Numbered from the stretch's first letter, positions 16,757 through 25,182 are shown. The stretch: 64,000 nucleotides of DNA from an uncultured Olsenella sp. (GCA_934660915.1 CAKUIF010000001.1:1-64000), one strand, 5' to 3'. Notes: generated by a model not told the origin, from the letters alone. A program made the numbers and translations.

Positions 16757-17629
16757 TTAACAACCAAAATCCTGCAAAAAACCTTTACTTAAAATTGCAG
16801 AATCAGAATTCTTGAAATACCTGCTACCCTTTTGTGAAGAAAGGAGAAATAGGAAACCGGAGTCGTAATGCTCAGCAGCACGAGGAAAAAAGTTTCGCTC
16901 CGTGCACAACTCACCACCGCCGAGCCATTTTAAGACATCTGAAACTTTCATTTGAATAATGCCCACAATGTGCGAGTTAAAGTCGATATTCTTGGTTCTG
17001 CTTTTCACAGCCCACCCGTGTTGAGAGACTGGCCGAAGAAAAAGAGATGACAGTACTTTTCTTAAATCTACAGTAAATTGGGAATTTCCGATAGTAAGAC
17101 CTCCGAGTGAAACACCAGGCTCACTCGAATACAACAATAAATAACAATTGCTCTCTTTTGGCATTTCTTCATACCGCTTTGATATTTTATTGTATTTAAG
17201 AGAAGCAAACCATAGAGCAGTCCAATGATTGTCTACGAAATCAACGCAAGTAGTCTTGGCTCCATAATGCTGAAATAAACACTCAAGCGCAACCTTACGA
17301 TATTGATACCAGTTATCAAGTAGAGAATCAGGGGGTTCTTTTCCAAATACTTGGGTCAAGAAATGGTCGGATTTTATAGCGAATCCCAAATTCCTTTGTA
17401 AGTCTTCTATAGCAGAATTGTTCTCGTTATTTCGCAAGGCCGATGGATCCAAGGAGTCATAGATATCATTTTGACCTCTATATAAGAGAGGACCACAAAG
17501 AGAGTTTATATAAGAGGCATACCCAACAGTTCTATTTAATTCCTCGAGAGTTTGAATAAGAACCACGGGAATACCATTCTGCTCATGATCGACAACCGTG
17601 AAATCACTAGTTTTAATTCGATTTAGCAT
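16757..17629 (-). CDS. FRG domain-containing protein
   Basis: 290 aa. It shows the FRG family hallmarks: LLYRGQND near residue 48, a Leu-Asp-Pro-Ser-Ala-Leu-Arg stretch soon after, and the LECLFQHYGAKTTCVDF...ALWFAS core around 113-142. FRG proteins are often found among accessory and phage-defence genes, but I know of no settled activity. The gene is clearly AT-rich, has no strong ribosome site and no obvious functional link to glycan synthesis, so recent acquisition is likely. It lies 195 nt downstream of the P-loop ATPase gene on the same strand. Confidence 0.8.
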   Translation of the reverse strand: MLNRIKTSDFTVVDHEQNGIPVVLIQTLEELNRTVGYASYINSLCGPLLYRGQNDIYDSLDPSALRNNENNSAIEDLQRNLGFAIKSDHFLTQVFGKEPPDSLLDNWYQYRKVALECLFQHYGAKTTCVDFVDNHWTALWFASLKYNKISKRYEEMPKESNCYLLLYSSEPGVSLGGLTIGNSQFTVDLRKVLSSLFLRPVSQHGWAVKSRTKNIDFNSHIVGIIQMKVSDVLKWLGGGELCTERNFFPRAAEHYDSGFLFLLSSQKGSRYFKNSDSAILSKGFLQDFGC

Positions 17630-17824
17630 TTGGCCACCGACAATTTCTAAACATCGCCAACATTTGGCTCAATGACGACAAAGATAAAATAACCCTTGCA
17701 TGAGCTGGCCACAAGATAGCATGTCACTCTTGCAACTAGAACAATTAGACAGCCGTAGTAATGCACTTGCAAAAATTCAAGCAATGCTCATGCTGTCAAC
17801 CGTTCAGGCGCCCTTAATTCCCCA

Positions 17825-18799
17825 TTACAGCGAAAGTCCGACTGAAGGAACGCGCCCGGCAATCGAGGTAAATACCCTAGGCTGCAAATACGATTGGTTG
17901 AGCTTGTCTTTCCGGTAGGCAAGGTATGTATCGGACGTCTTCTCAATCAGAGCCTTCGTAAAGAACTGCTCCCAGCTAAAGAATTCCTTGCTCTCGATGA
18001 AATCCGATGGATGCTCGAGCATCTCCTTTGTTTGATTATCGTTAAAAAGCCCTGAGCTCAAGATCAGCCATTCGAAGGATTCGGGGAGAAAGAGCTGAAC
18101 TTTCTTAAGGCGCCTCAAGGACATGACGAGTTCCAAATGCGGTCCAAACGCAGCCCCATCGGCAATTACCAGAACCGAAGCTGCTGATGCATCGCGAACA
18201 GCCTTATAGACATTTCCTTTTCCGTGAGCGCTTTCGCACGGCACGGAGTTTTTCTCGCATAGGGCAGAGAAAAAATCGAACCCGGAATTGCTATCCTCCA
18301 CCACAACAAGATCAGGCACCTCGCCGTTATAAAGCTCCTCACCGTAAACACGATACGTGCTCGTATAAACACGAGAATACTGTGGATACTTTGTAGTTCC
18401 CCTGCCTGTATTCTTGAGCCCATAAATCTCTTCGACACTGTACGGAAGTTGGGAAAGCGGCTCCCTCGAGACAATCACAAAGTAGTTCCCGCTAAGCTTT
18501 GCCGCCGCGGCAAAGTCATGAGACTTCAAAAAAGAATTGCCCTCATCGACAAAAACGATGCTGTCCTGAATATAGGAAAGGTCTCTCTCCCAATTCTTTC
18601 CACCAATCACCTTGCACGGCACATCGCAATTAACCACAACACCGCTATCAGCGCCCAGGTTGTCATACGCATCTATCAAGTCCAGAAGCGTCGTCTTGCC
18701 GGTGGCACTTTTCCCTTGTAAAACCGTTAGGTTCCGTCGTATATGCAACTTGATCTGAACCTTGTTGTTGCGAACAACGACCTGATGCTCGCCCCTCAT
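17825..18799 (-). CDS. P-loop ATPase with possible TOPRIM-like C-terminus
   Basis: 324 aa. Walker A is GKSATGKTT (29-37) and Walker B is SIVFVDE (80-86), as in ABC/SMC-type ATPases, but the signature region between them is very short. The second half has VVVEDSNSGFDFF (165-177) and VLVIADGAAFG (209-219), an order of a conserved Glu and a later Asp that resembles TOPRIM; this is a tentative inference. ATG 18799 overlaps the DUF4869 stop as ATGA and has GGAGG 8 nt upstream, so an upstream in-frame start is rejected. The close coupling with DUF4869 says the two act together. Known OLD-family nucleases join an ABC ATPase to TOPRIM, but are much larger. Confidence 0.65.
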   Translation of the reverse strand: MRGEHQVVVRNNKVQIKLHIRRNLTVLQGKSATGKTTLLDLIDAYDNLGADSGVVVNCDVPCKVIGGKNWERDLSYIQDSIVFVDEGNSFLKSHDFAAAAKLSGNYFVIVSREPLSQLPYSVEEIYGLKNTGRGTTKYPQYSRVYTSTYRVYGEELYNGEVPDLVVVEDSNSGFDFFSALCEKNSVPCESAHGKGNVYKAVRDASAASVLVIADGAAFGPHLELVMSLRRLKKVQLFLPESFEWLILSSGLFNDNQTKEMLEHPSDFIESKEFFSWEQFFTKALIEKTSDTYLAYRKDKLNQSYLQPRVFTSIAGRVPSVGLSL

Positions 18800-19260
18800 T
18801 GGTACGCCTCCAGGAGGCATTCGCCAGCAACGAGAACCAGCTCGTCCATGGAATGGACTATCTGACCAGTATTGTCGATTTTTATAGTGAACTTACCGTT
18901 ACCAAAATCCATCATATGAAAAAGATTTATGGTTACGTCCTTCTTTGCACCGATGCGCAAGATCCAGTGCGCGCAATTGTCGCCGCAGTTGCTGGCGTTG
19001 AAGACTTTATCCGGCAGGAAGTACATGAGCAGAAGAGTCTTGGTGCCCGCAGAGAGCTTCTCAGGAGGAATGACGCCCAACACTCGAGTCTCTATAGCAT
19101 TTGGCCCCAGCACAACCCCTTTGTCAACCGATTTAATGATACGCTGCGCAAAGGAATCCTCAAACCACTCTGAGGAGTATGTATTGTTGAAGTATATGGA
19201 GGTGTTGTAAATACTGCCTTCCATATCTCCGTAGTGAATCGTGAGCAAAGCAGTCTCCAT
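18796..19260 (-). CDS. DUF4869 domain-containing protein
   Basis: 154 aa. The N-terminal HYGDMEGSIYNTSIYFNNTY, the central ASNCGDNCAHWILRI and the C-terminal MMDFGNGKFTIKIDNTGQ fit the DUF4869 family, common in gut bacteria and of unknown function. Two cysteines in CGDNC could bind metal, but nothing else supports that. It is flanked by abutting genes: the stop of a 37-aa frame touches its ATG (TAAATG), and its own stop overlaps the ATPase start (ATGA). Base composition is intermediate, less AT-rich than the FRG gene. Confidence 0.8.
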   Translation of the reverse strand: METALLTIHYGDMEGSIYNTSIYFNNTYSSEWFEDSFAQRIIKSVDKGVVLGPNAIETRVLGVIPPEKLSAGTKTLLLMYFLPDKVFNASNCGDNCAHWILRIGAKKDVTINLFHMMDFGNGKFTIKIDNTGQIVHSMDELVLVAGECLLEAYQ

Positions 19261-19374
19261 TTAAGCATTGCCCTCGCAATCAGCAAGGGCTTCGCAAAGT
19301 TTGTCATAGCCATTGAATAGGTTACCGCGAAGCACGGCAATCTTGTGGCAAAACCGTCTGGACAGCTGCGCCAT
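19261..19374 (-). CDS. 37-aa small protein heading the DUF4869 cassette
   Basis: ATG 19374 to TAA 19261, reading MAQLSRRFCHKIAVLRG then NLFNGYDKLCEALADCEGNA. The peptide is basic at the N-terminus with an acidic, likely helical C-terminus. Its stop touches the DUF4869 start without a gap, a sign of translational coupling. A possible -10 (TATATT) lies only 6 nt before the ATG, so the message may be leaderless. It could instead be the surviving end of a longer lost gene. I do not recognise the family. Confidence 0.5.
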   Translation of the reverse strand: MAQLSRRFCHKIAVLRGNLFNGYDKLCEALADCEGNA

Positions 19375-19409
19375 TGGCCTAATATATTTGGAGTTGTGAG
19401 CAAATATAA
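19359..19409. promoter_or_regulatory. Divergent promoter region for DUF4869 cassette and ATP-grasp gene
   Basis: On the minus strand TTATAT (19409-19404) and TATATT (19386-19381) are 17 nt apart, and the ATG at 19374 follows 6 nt after the -10. On the plus strand TAATAT (19380-19385) overlaps the same place, with TGGACA (19359-19364) as a 15-nt spaced, weak -35. Overlap of the two -10 boxes would make the two directions compete. The match is by eye only. Confidence 0.4.
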
Positions 19410-19420
19410 GGGGATTCAAT

Positions 19421-20665
19421 ATGACTACCAGCAAAGATGCTGTTCTCGTCCTCGGAGGCGGGATCTACCAAATTCCGCTCATTGAGCGAATTAAAGCGCG
19501 CAATATGAGGGCTGTCGTAGCCAGCATCCCCGGCAACTACCCGGGCATCGCGCTCGCTGACGAATCCCTGCCCATAAATACCACCGATGAACAGGGCATC
19601 GTCGATGCCGCGCGCAGCATGCATGTCGCAGCGATCGTTACCACCGGAACCGACGTCGCGCTTCGTTCCCTCGGCGCCGCGGTCGACGCCCTGGGCCTAG
19701 CCGGCCCCACCCTTTCCATGGCGTCACGCGCCACCAACAAAGCGGATATGAAGCGTGCTTTTATTGCCGGGGGTGTCCGCACCGCCCGGTTCGTCCAGGC
19801 GACGGATGAGGCGGGGGCCGTCGCCACCTGGGCTGAGTTGCACCCAGAAAATGACAGTCATCCCCTCATGGTCAAATGCCCCGACCGCTCGGGCAGCAGG
19901 GGAATCGTCCTTGTTACCGATCCGGCTCAAATACCTCTTGCCTTCCGCGACGCCACCGACGCGTCCCTTTGCGGCTACGCCGTCGTCGAGGACTTTATTG
20001 CCGGGCACGAGATTGGGCTCGACGGATATGTGGGTGTTGACGGCAAGGTTGCTTTCCTCGACTTTCATGACAAAGTCGTTCGCAACAACGGCCACACGGA
20101 CGTTCCCATAGGCCACAGAATGGACGCCGGCTTCATCCAGCATTGTCAAACGGAGACGGACCTTGCGGAACAGGCACAGCGCACCGCCACCGCTGTAGGA
20201 ATGCGGAGCTGTTTCTTCAACATGGACGTGATCCTGGACGCTGACAACCACGCCTGGGTCATAGAGGCCGGCGTTCGCGCGGGAGCCACCTGCATTCCCG
20301 AAGTCATCGGACTCTATTACGGATTCGATTACTACGAGGCGATGATCGACGCCGCTCTTGGTCAGGAGCCCTTCTTCCCCACCGAGCCCGTATGCGGGGC
20401 CTCGGAAGGCCGCCTCATGCTATCGGATTCCGAGGCTGTGGCGCAAGACACGGCGGTAGAAGACATACTTGGGCCCATAAGGGAGCAGTACGGAGTCTCA
20501 ATCGAGGCATCCCTAGACTACGCTGCCGGAGAGCGTCTGCCCGCCTTCAAGAACGGGACGAGCCGCATCGGGCAAATCGTATGCTCTGGGCCCGACCCGC
20601 ATACGGTAGCCACCGCAATCGGCTGCGCCCAAAAGAAGCTAGAAGCGAAGTACATAGGCGCATAG
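19421..20665 (+). CDS. ATP-grasp domain ligase
   Basis: 414 aa. The N-terminal preATP-grasp fold begins VLVLGGGIYQIPLIERIKAR; the ATP-grasp core has the ATNKADMK helix, VKCPDRSGSRGI (phosphate-binding loop), VVEDFIAGHEIGLDGY and NMDVILDADNHAWVIEAGVR with the metal-binding Asp/Glu. This layout is close to PurK, PurT and carbamoyl-phosphate-synthase-like ligases that join a carboxylate to an amine using ATP. AGGGG lies 7 nt before the ATG. The nearest genes are an acyltransferase and a WecE-like aminotransferase, so an amino sugar is a plausible amine substrate (inference). It is transcribed away from the DUF4869 cassette. Confidence 0.82.
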   Translation: MTTSKDAVLVLGGGIYQIPLIERIKARNMRAVVASIPGNYPGIALADESLPINTTDEQGIVDAARSMHVAAIVTTGTDVALRSLGAAVDALGLAGPTLSMASRATNKADMKRAFIAGGVRTARFVQATDEAGAVATWAELHPENDSHPLMVKCPDRSGSRGIVLVTDPAQIPLAFRDATDASLCGYAVVEDFIAGHEIGLDGYVGVDGKVAFLDFHDKVVRNNGHTDVPIGHRMDAGFIQHCQTETDLAEQAQRTATAVGMRSCFFNMDVILDADNHAWVIEAGVRAGATCIPEVIGLYYGFDYYEAMIDAALGQEPFFPTEPVCGASEGRLMLSDSEAVAQDTAVEDILGPIREQYGVSIEASLDYAAGERLPAFKNGTSRIGQIVCSGPDPHTVATAIGCAQKKLEAKYIGA

Positions 20666-20684
20666 ATCCATATCTCACGACAAA

Positions 20685-20722
20685 AGGACTCCCTGGACCA
20701 TTGAGCATGACCAGGGAGTCCT
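20685..20722. terminator. Bidirectional intrinsic terminator
   Basis: Perfect 12-bp stem (20685-20696 with 20711-20722, AGGACTCCCTGG and complement), followed on the plus strand by CATTTTTG and on the minus strand by TTTGTCG. It sits between the convergent ATP-grasp and acyltransferase genes, 20 nt after the first stop. Confidence 0.88.
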
Positions 20723-20731
20723 CATTTTTGC

Positions 20732-21844
20732 CTATTCAGCTAGCAGATTGACAACACGCTTGCCCAGTTGCGCCATCTTGATGTTGTAGCCGCTTTTATC
20801 CTTTATCAATTCCAGAACCCAAGATAGCAGCAGCGTCGTCGCGGCCAGGACCGCGAGGATGATCACCGGAATCTGGAACGAGTAATAGAAATCGAGGAAG
20901 AAATACGAATAGAGCAGCGTGTGGGTAAAGAACATGTTGTCAGAGTGTTTTCCAAGAACCCTAAGCGCTCCAGATACGTAGGGAATCTTGCAGACGCATG
21001 TCATCACCACAGCGCACAGCGACGCCGCCAATATTGCATCGAGCACGCCGAGGTAGTTGTAGTTCTCCCTGAAGAGCAGAAGGCAAAGGATGCTTACCAG
21101 CAGAAGGACGCTCTTTGCAGGTATCCCCCATCTCGCCTCACCCCAAAGCTCGTTCCATCTATCGAAGACACGCTGCTCGTAGCAATACGCGCCAAAGAAA
21201 TAGCTCGGCAGAGCGACCACCGTCGCCGTCTCGATCTTGAGGCAGCCCATAACGAGGCAGTACGTGACCAGCAGCGTCAACGCACCGAATCTTCTTGCCG
21301 CGCTCATCACCAAAGGTGCGGCAAAGATTAGGAGCAGCGCCAGCGACATGTACCACCATGTCGGGTTAAGGCGGTCGGACTGGAAAGCCTCGGCCAGGCC
21401 CATGAAATCAACGAAGGCGCGGGCAATAGTGCCGCCAACGCCGGGACCATAGACGACAAAGGGCGACCTTCCGAGAAACGTCCCCGCCACCCAGGCTATG
21501 ACGACCACGAACCAAAACCTCGTCATAAGACTCCACCAGCGGCTAAGCGAGAATCTTGCCATTTCGCGGCGCGATTCTCGAGCTCCCCGCGGAAATGCCT
21601 TTTCGAAACTCGCAGCAAGCCCATAGCCGGTGACAAACACGAATACCGCCACGCACAAGCGGCACGCGAGGGCAATCGCCGTCACCTGGTCACCAGTAAA
21701 GGGCCAGTAGTTGACGAAGTGGCCCTCATACTCGGGATAGTCGTTGAAGAGGTGATGAAAGAGCAGCATAAGAACAGCTATGCCCTTTACCATCCTAGTG
21801 TGGTCCTTGGTAAAGGCTGCAGCGCCAGTTCCGCTCGTGTTCAC
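20732..21844 (-). CDS. Acyltransferase-3 family membrane acyltransferase
   Basis: 370 aa with about ten membrane helices. The N-terminus has the family's KDHTRMVKGIAVLMLLFHHL, where the His pair is thought to take part in acyl transfer, and the FVFVTGYGLAASF helix matches the family's GF/GY motif. Such proteins add acetyl or other acyl groups to surface glycans. GTG 21844 follows a G-rich ribosome site 9 nt after the wecE-like stop, so both genes are co-transcribed; acylation of the amino sugar is a possible role. Confidence 0.82.
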   Translation of the reverse strand: MNTSGTGAAAFTKDHTRMVKGIAVLMLLFHHLFNDYPEYEGHFVNYWPFTGDQVTAIALACRLCVAVFVFVTGYGLAASFEKAFPRGARESRREMARFSLSRWWSLMTRFWFVVVIAWVAGTFLGRSPFVVYGPGVGGTIARAFVDFMGLAEAFQSDRLNPTWWYMSLALLLIFAAPLVMSAARRFGALTLLVTYCLVMGCLKIETATVVALPSYFFGAYCYEQRVFDRWNELWGEARWGIPAKSVLLLVSILCLLLFRENYNYLGVLDAILAASLCAVVMTCVCKIPYVSGALRVLGKHSDNMFFTHTLLYSYFFLDFYYSFQIPVIILAVLAATTLLLSWVLELIKDKSGYNIKMAQLGKRVVNLLAE

Positions 21845-21853
21845 CTGAGCCCC

Positions 21854-22990
21854 CTACGCGCCGTAGAACTCGCGCACAGCGTCCACAACCTGACGCAGAT
21901 CCTCCGGGGCAAGGCCATAGTACATGGGCAGGCGCACGAGTCGGTTGGAGACGTCGGTCGTGTGCTCGTCCGCGCCGTCGAAGCGGCCATAGCGCAAGCC
22001 GGCAGGTGATGAGTGAAGCGGCACATAGTGGAAGACTGCGAGCACGCCGCGACGCTTAAGGTGGGCAATCAGCTCAGTGCGCTCCTCAAGGCTTCCGGTC
22101 ATGAGGTAGAACATATGGGCATTGTGCTCGCAACCCTCGGGGATCACAGGCAGCTCGAGCTTACCTGCATCCTGCAGCGGACGAAGGCCCTCGTAATACG
22201 CATTCCAAGAAGCAAGGCGATTCTGGTTGATCTGGTCGGCATGCTCAAGCTGAGCCCAAAGGTAGGCGGCGTTCATGTCGCTCGGGAGGTAGCTTGACCC
22301 ATACTCCTCCCAAGTGTACTTGTCCACCTGGCCGCGCAGGAAGCGCTGGCGGTTCGTGCCCTTCTCGCGGATGATCTCGGCGCGCTCGTTGTACTTGCCT
22401 TCGTTGATCACGATGGCGCCGCCCTCCCCCATCGAATAGTTCTTGGTCTCGTGGAACGAGTAGCAACCGAAGGTGCCGATGGTACCCAAGGCGGCGCCCT
22501 TGTACGTGCTCATAACGCCCTGAGCCGCATCCTCGACCACAATAAGGCCATGACGCTTGGCGATGTCCATGATCGCGTCCATCTCGCAGGCGACGCCGGC
22601 GTAGTGCATCGCGCAAATGACGCGCGTTCTTTCCGTGATGGCGGCTTCGATCTTCTTTTCGTCGATGTTCTTCGTATCGGGACGTATGTCCACGAAAACA
22701 AGCGTGGCACCCGCGAGTACGAAGGCAGTGGCGGTGGACGAGAAGGTGAAGCTCGGCAGAATCACTTCGTCGCCAGGCTTAAGGTCGCACAGCAGGGCGG
22801 CCATCTCGAGCGCAGTCGTGCCGGAGGTGGTCAGTAATGCCTTCTGAGCGCAAAAACGATCCTCAAGCCACTCATGGCAGCGCATGCAGAACGGGCCGTC
22901 GCCCGAAATCTTGTGATTAACCTCACAGGCCTCTCGCACGTACTCCATTTCGGAGCCCACAAAGGGCGGGACATTGAACGAAATAGCCAT
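21854..22990 (-). CDS. wecE: dTDP-4-amino-4,6-dideoxygalactose transaminase (WecE/RffA-like)
   Basis: 378 aa, full length for DegT/DnrJ/EryC1/StrS aminotransferases. The strongest WecE-like blocks are SFHETKNYSMGEGGA with the PLP-binding Lys, REKGTNRQRFLRGQVDKY, and GSSYLPSDMNAAYLWAQLE. WecE moves an amino group from glutamate to dTDP-4-keto-6-deoxyglucose to give dTDP-Fuc4N. The keto sugar is made by RmlA and RmlB encoded elsewhere in the window. No WecD-like N-acetyltransferase is adjacent; instead an acyltransferase-3 gene and an ATP-grasp gene are the neighbours. Divergent from the GT2/DUF2304 pair. Confidence 0.9.
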   Translation of the reverse strand: MAISFNVPPFVGSEMEYVREACEVNHKISGDGPFCMRCHEWLEDRFCAQKALLTTSGTTALEMAALLCDLKPGDEVILPSFTFSSTATAFVLAGATLVFVDIRPDTKNIDEKKIEAAITERTRVICAMHYAGVACEMDAIMDIAKRHGLIVVEDAAQGVMSTYKGAALGTIGTFGCYSFHETKNYSMGEGGAIVINEGKYNERAEIIREKGTNRQRFLRGQVDKYTWEEYGSSYLPSDMNAAYLWAQLEHADQINQNRLASWNAYYEGLRPLQDAGKLELPVIPEGCEHNAHMFYLMTGSLEERTELIAHLKRRGVLAVFHYVPLHSSPAGLRYGRFDGADEHTTDVSNRLVRLPMYYGLAPEDLRQVVDAVREFYGA

Positions 22991-23137
22991 GAACCTCTCC
23001 TAGGCCTTCGGGCAAACGCCGTCGTATGAATCGGTTTTATATTGTACGGCTCTAAATACAACGGAAGCAGCAAAGCAGCCAAAGGCCAAGTGTTAAACTC
23101 AAATAACTATGCATCAAACACCCAAGGAGCAGCGTTC

Positions 23138-23821
23138 ATGAGAGTACTTGCCGTAGTGCCGGCTTTCAACGAGGAGGAGTGCCTCGCGAACACGATTGCC
23201 GACCTCAAGGCTCAGTGTCCCGACGTGGACTACCTCGTTGTCAACGATGGTTCTAAGGACGACACCGCGGGAATCATTGCCCGTGAAAGCTTGAACGGCG
23301 TCAACCTGCCCATAAACACGGGGCTCACCTCGGCGTTCCGTACCGGAATGAAGTACGCCCTCCGAAACGGCTACGATACCGTTATCCAGTTCGACGCAGA
23401 CGGTCAGCACCTCCCCTCCTATATCCCCGTGATGGCCCAGAAACTGCAGGAAACGAATGCCGACATCGTTATCGCTTCGCGATTCCTCGACGGCACGCAG
23501 AAGCCGTCGGGCGCCCGCGGGGCGGGCTCCAGGCTTCTCACCGCCCTCATCAAGCTCACCTGCGGCGCAACCATCACCGATCCCACAAGCGGCATGCGCA
23601 TGTACAGCCGTCGCATGATCAGGCTCTTTGCCACCGGCTTCGACTGCGCACCCGAGCCCGATATGGTGGCCCTTGTGGCTCGCAAGTACGGTCCCGTGGT
23701 TGAGATTCAGGCACAGATGCGCGAGCGACAGGGTGGCGAGAGTTACCTCAACCTCGGCAACGTGATCAAGTACATGAGCCGCACATGCCTTTCCATCATC
23801 ATGTCCCGATTCCTTAGGTAG
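23138..23821 (+). CDS. GT2 glycosyltransferase, DPM1-like
   Basis: 227 aa. GT-A motifs VVPAFNEEE, VVNDGSKDDT and QFDADGQH (metal-binding DxD) are followed by DPTSGMRMYSRR, typical of polyprenol-phosphate sugar synthases. There are no C-terminal membrane helices. ATG 23138 is chosen because AAGGAG lies 8 nt upstream; the longer open frame adds a stretch unlike the family. It is followed after 5 nt by a DUF2304 gene, a pairing seen in many cell-envelope loci. Confidence 0.85.
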   Translation: MRVLAVVPAFNEEECLANTIADLKAQCPDVDYLVVNDGSKDDTAGIIARESLNGVNLPINTGLTSAFRTGMKYALRNGYDTVIQFDADGQHLPSYIPVMAQKLQETNADIVIASRFLDGTQKPSGARGAGSRLLTALIKLTCGATITDPTSGMRMYSRRMIRLFATGFDCAPEPDMVALVARKYGPVVEIQAQMRERQGGESYLNLGNVIKYMSRTCLSIIMSRFLR

Positions 23822-23826
23822 GTCAT

Positions 23827-24168
23827 ATGTTGCCGTTCTATCTTCGTGCGCTGCTCGTCATCGGCGCTGTTGCCGCTCTTCTCGTGGTCGGCAAGCAAGT
23901 AAAGAAGCAGAAGATCCTCGTTGAGGATGCCGTGTTCTGGGTCATCGTCGCTGTTGTCTTCGTCGTAATAGCAATCTTCCCCGACATAGCGATCAACCTT
24001 GCTTACGCTCTGGGCTTTATGAGCGCCAGCAATTTCGTTTATCTCGTCATCATTGCGTTGCTGCTCTGGAAGGCGTTCACGAACTCGGCAGAGATCAGTC
24101 GCCTGAGAACAAAGGTCAACGAGCTTGCGCAGGAGATCGCGCTTTCCAAACTCGACGATCATAAGTAA
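23827..24168 (+). CDS. DUF2304 small membrane protein
   Basis: 113 aa with three membrane helices (RALLVIGAVAALLVVG, AVFWVIVAVVFVVIAIF, FVYLVIIALLLWK) and a C-terminal charged coiled-coil-like tail (SRLRTKVNELAQEIAL). The pattern fits DUF2304, a partner of DPM1-like GT2 enzymes. It probably anchors the soluble GT2 encoded 5 nt upstream to the membrane (inference). Confidence 0.82.
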   Translation: MLPFYLRALLVIGAVAALLVVGKQVKKQKILVEDAVFWVIVAVVFVVIAIFPDIAINLAYALGFMSASNFVYLVIIALLLWKAFTNSAEISRLRTKVNELAQEIALSKLDDHK

Positions 24169-24195
24169 GCCAGGCGAGCTGAATATCCAGAAGAA

Positions 24196-24263
24196 CTAAC
24201 TCCCACACGGCGGACGCATCTGAGCCGAAAACAGGCCGGATGCGTCCGCCGTGTGGGAGTTAG
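24196..24263. terminator. 25-bp perfect stem-loop between convergent genes
   Basis: Arms 24196-24220 and 24239-24263 pair perfectly over 25 bp around an 18-nt loop that itself contains GCC and GGC. Neither side has a real T run. Position between two convergent stops suggests a bidirectional terminator of the long-stem, T-poor type. Confidence 0.7.
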
Positions 24264-24279
24264 GCAAGAAGTGCCACGA

Positions 24280-25182
24280 TTAGAGCCGCCCGAGCAGGAA
24301 CAGCAGCCGCAAGGCGAACTCCTCGGGGAGCTTCTGACGAAGCCTCACGGGGGCGAAAGCCTTCGCCAAGCGACCGCCGTGCAGGAAACGATGGAGCAGC
24401 TCCCTCTTCTGCGGGTCCATCGCGTCGCCAAAGCACTCGTCGAGCTTTTGGAGCTGCTCGGCTATCCTCCCGAGCCCCTCCCCCGCAAAGAAGGTCCTCA
24501 CGCGGTAGCGGAGCAGCGAAAGCCCGCCGCTTCCCGTCGGGCTCGCGTTGGAGCCGGTGCGCCGGTACTCGAGGCACGAGAAGTCGTCGTAGGTGAGGTC
24601 TCCCAGCGCAGAACCCACGAGCGAGATCCACCAGTCGTGGCAGTAGACCCCCTCGCGCCCCGCTCCCACGACGAGCTCGAGCAGCGCGCGGTTGATGACC
24701 ATGGTGTTGCCCGACGTCATGTTCTCGTAGAGCATCTTCGCGTAGTCCACGCCGTTGCGATTAAGGTGCGATCTGCCTTGGGGGTTCATCTGGGCGTCGC
24801 AGAACATGTACTCCGCGGCGTACACCTGCGGGACCGCCGCATCCTTGTTGGAGAGCACCTTGGCCGCGCGCGCGAGCTTGTCGTCGTGCCACACGTCGTC
24901 CTGGTCGCAGAGTGCCACGTAGTCGTAGCCTTCCGGGACCGCCGCGAGCCCGGCGATGAACGACCCCACCACGCCCAGGTTCTCACCGGGCACGAGCTCG
25001 AGCGCCCCGGCCGCGGCGTATTCCTCAAGAATCGCCACGGTTCCGTCGCGCGAGCCGTCGTCGCGCACAAAGAGCCGCGCGTCCACCCCCTTCTGGGCCA
25101 GCACGCTGTCGACCTGCTCCCTCAGGTGCTCGGCCCCGTTGTAGGTGCTCATTACCACCGCGATCTTCGGCTGTTCAGTCAA
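24280..25182 (-). CDS. GT2 glycosyltransferase, rhamnosyltransferase-like
   Basis: 300 aa. The N-terminus has VVMSTYNGAEHLREQVDSVL, then VRDDGSRDGT and ALCDQDDVW (DxD region), as in GT2 enzymes that add rhamnose, such as alpha-1,3-L-rhamnosyltransferases. The C-terminal half has the CHDWW motif seen in this subgroup. TTG 25182 is favoured: AGAGG lies 8 nt before it and any longer start would run into the divergent gene at 25262. dTDP-rhamnose is made by rml genes in this locus, which supports the guess. Confidence 0.75.
   Translation of the reverse strand: MTEQPKIAVVMSTYNGAEHLREQVDSVLAQKGVDARLFVRDDGSRDGTVAILEEYAAAGALELVPGENLGVVGSFIAGLAAVPEGYDYVALCDQDDVWHDDKLARAAKVLSNKDAAVPQVYAAEYMFCDAQMNPQGRSHLNRNGVDYAKMLYENMTSGNTMVINRALLELVVGAGREGVYCHDWWISLVGSALGDLTYDDFSCLEYRRTGSNASPTGSGGLSLLRYRVRTFFAGEGLGRIAEQLQKLDECFGDAMDPQKRELLHRFLHGGRLAKAFAPVRLRQKLPEEFALRLLFLLGRL

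Noticed and set aside
17700..17918. Plus-strand 72-aa frame
   Set aside because: No ribosome site, and it runs into the 3' end of the opposite-strand ATPase gene.
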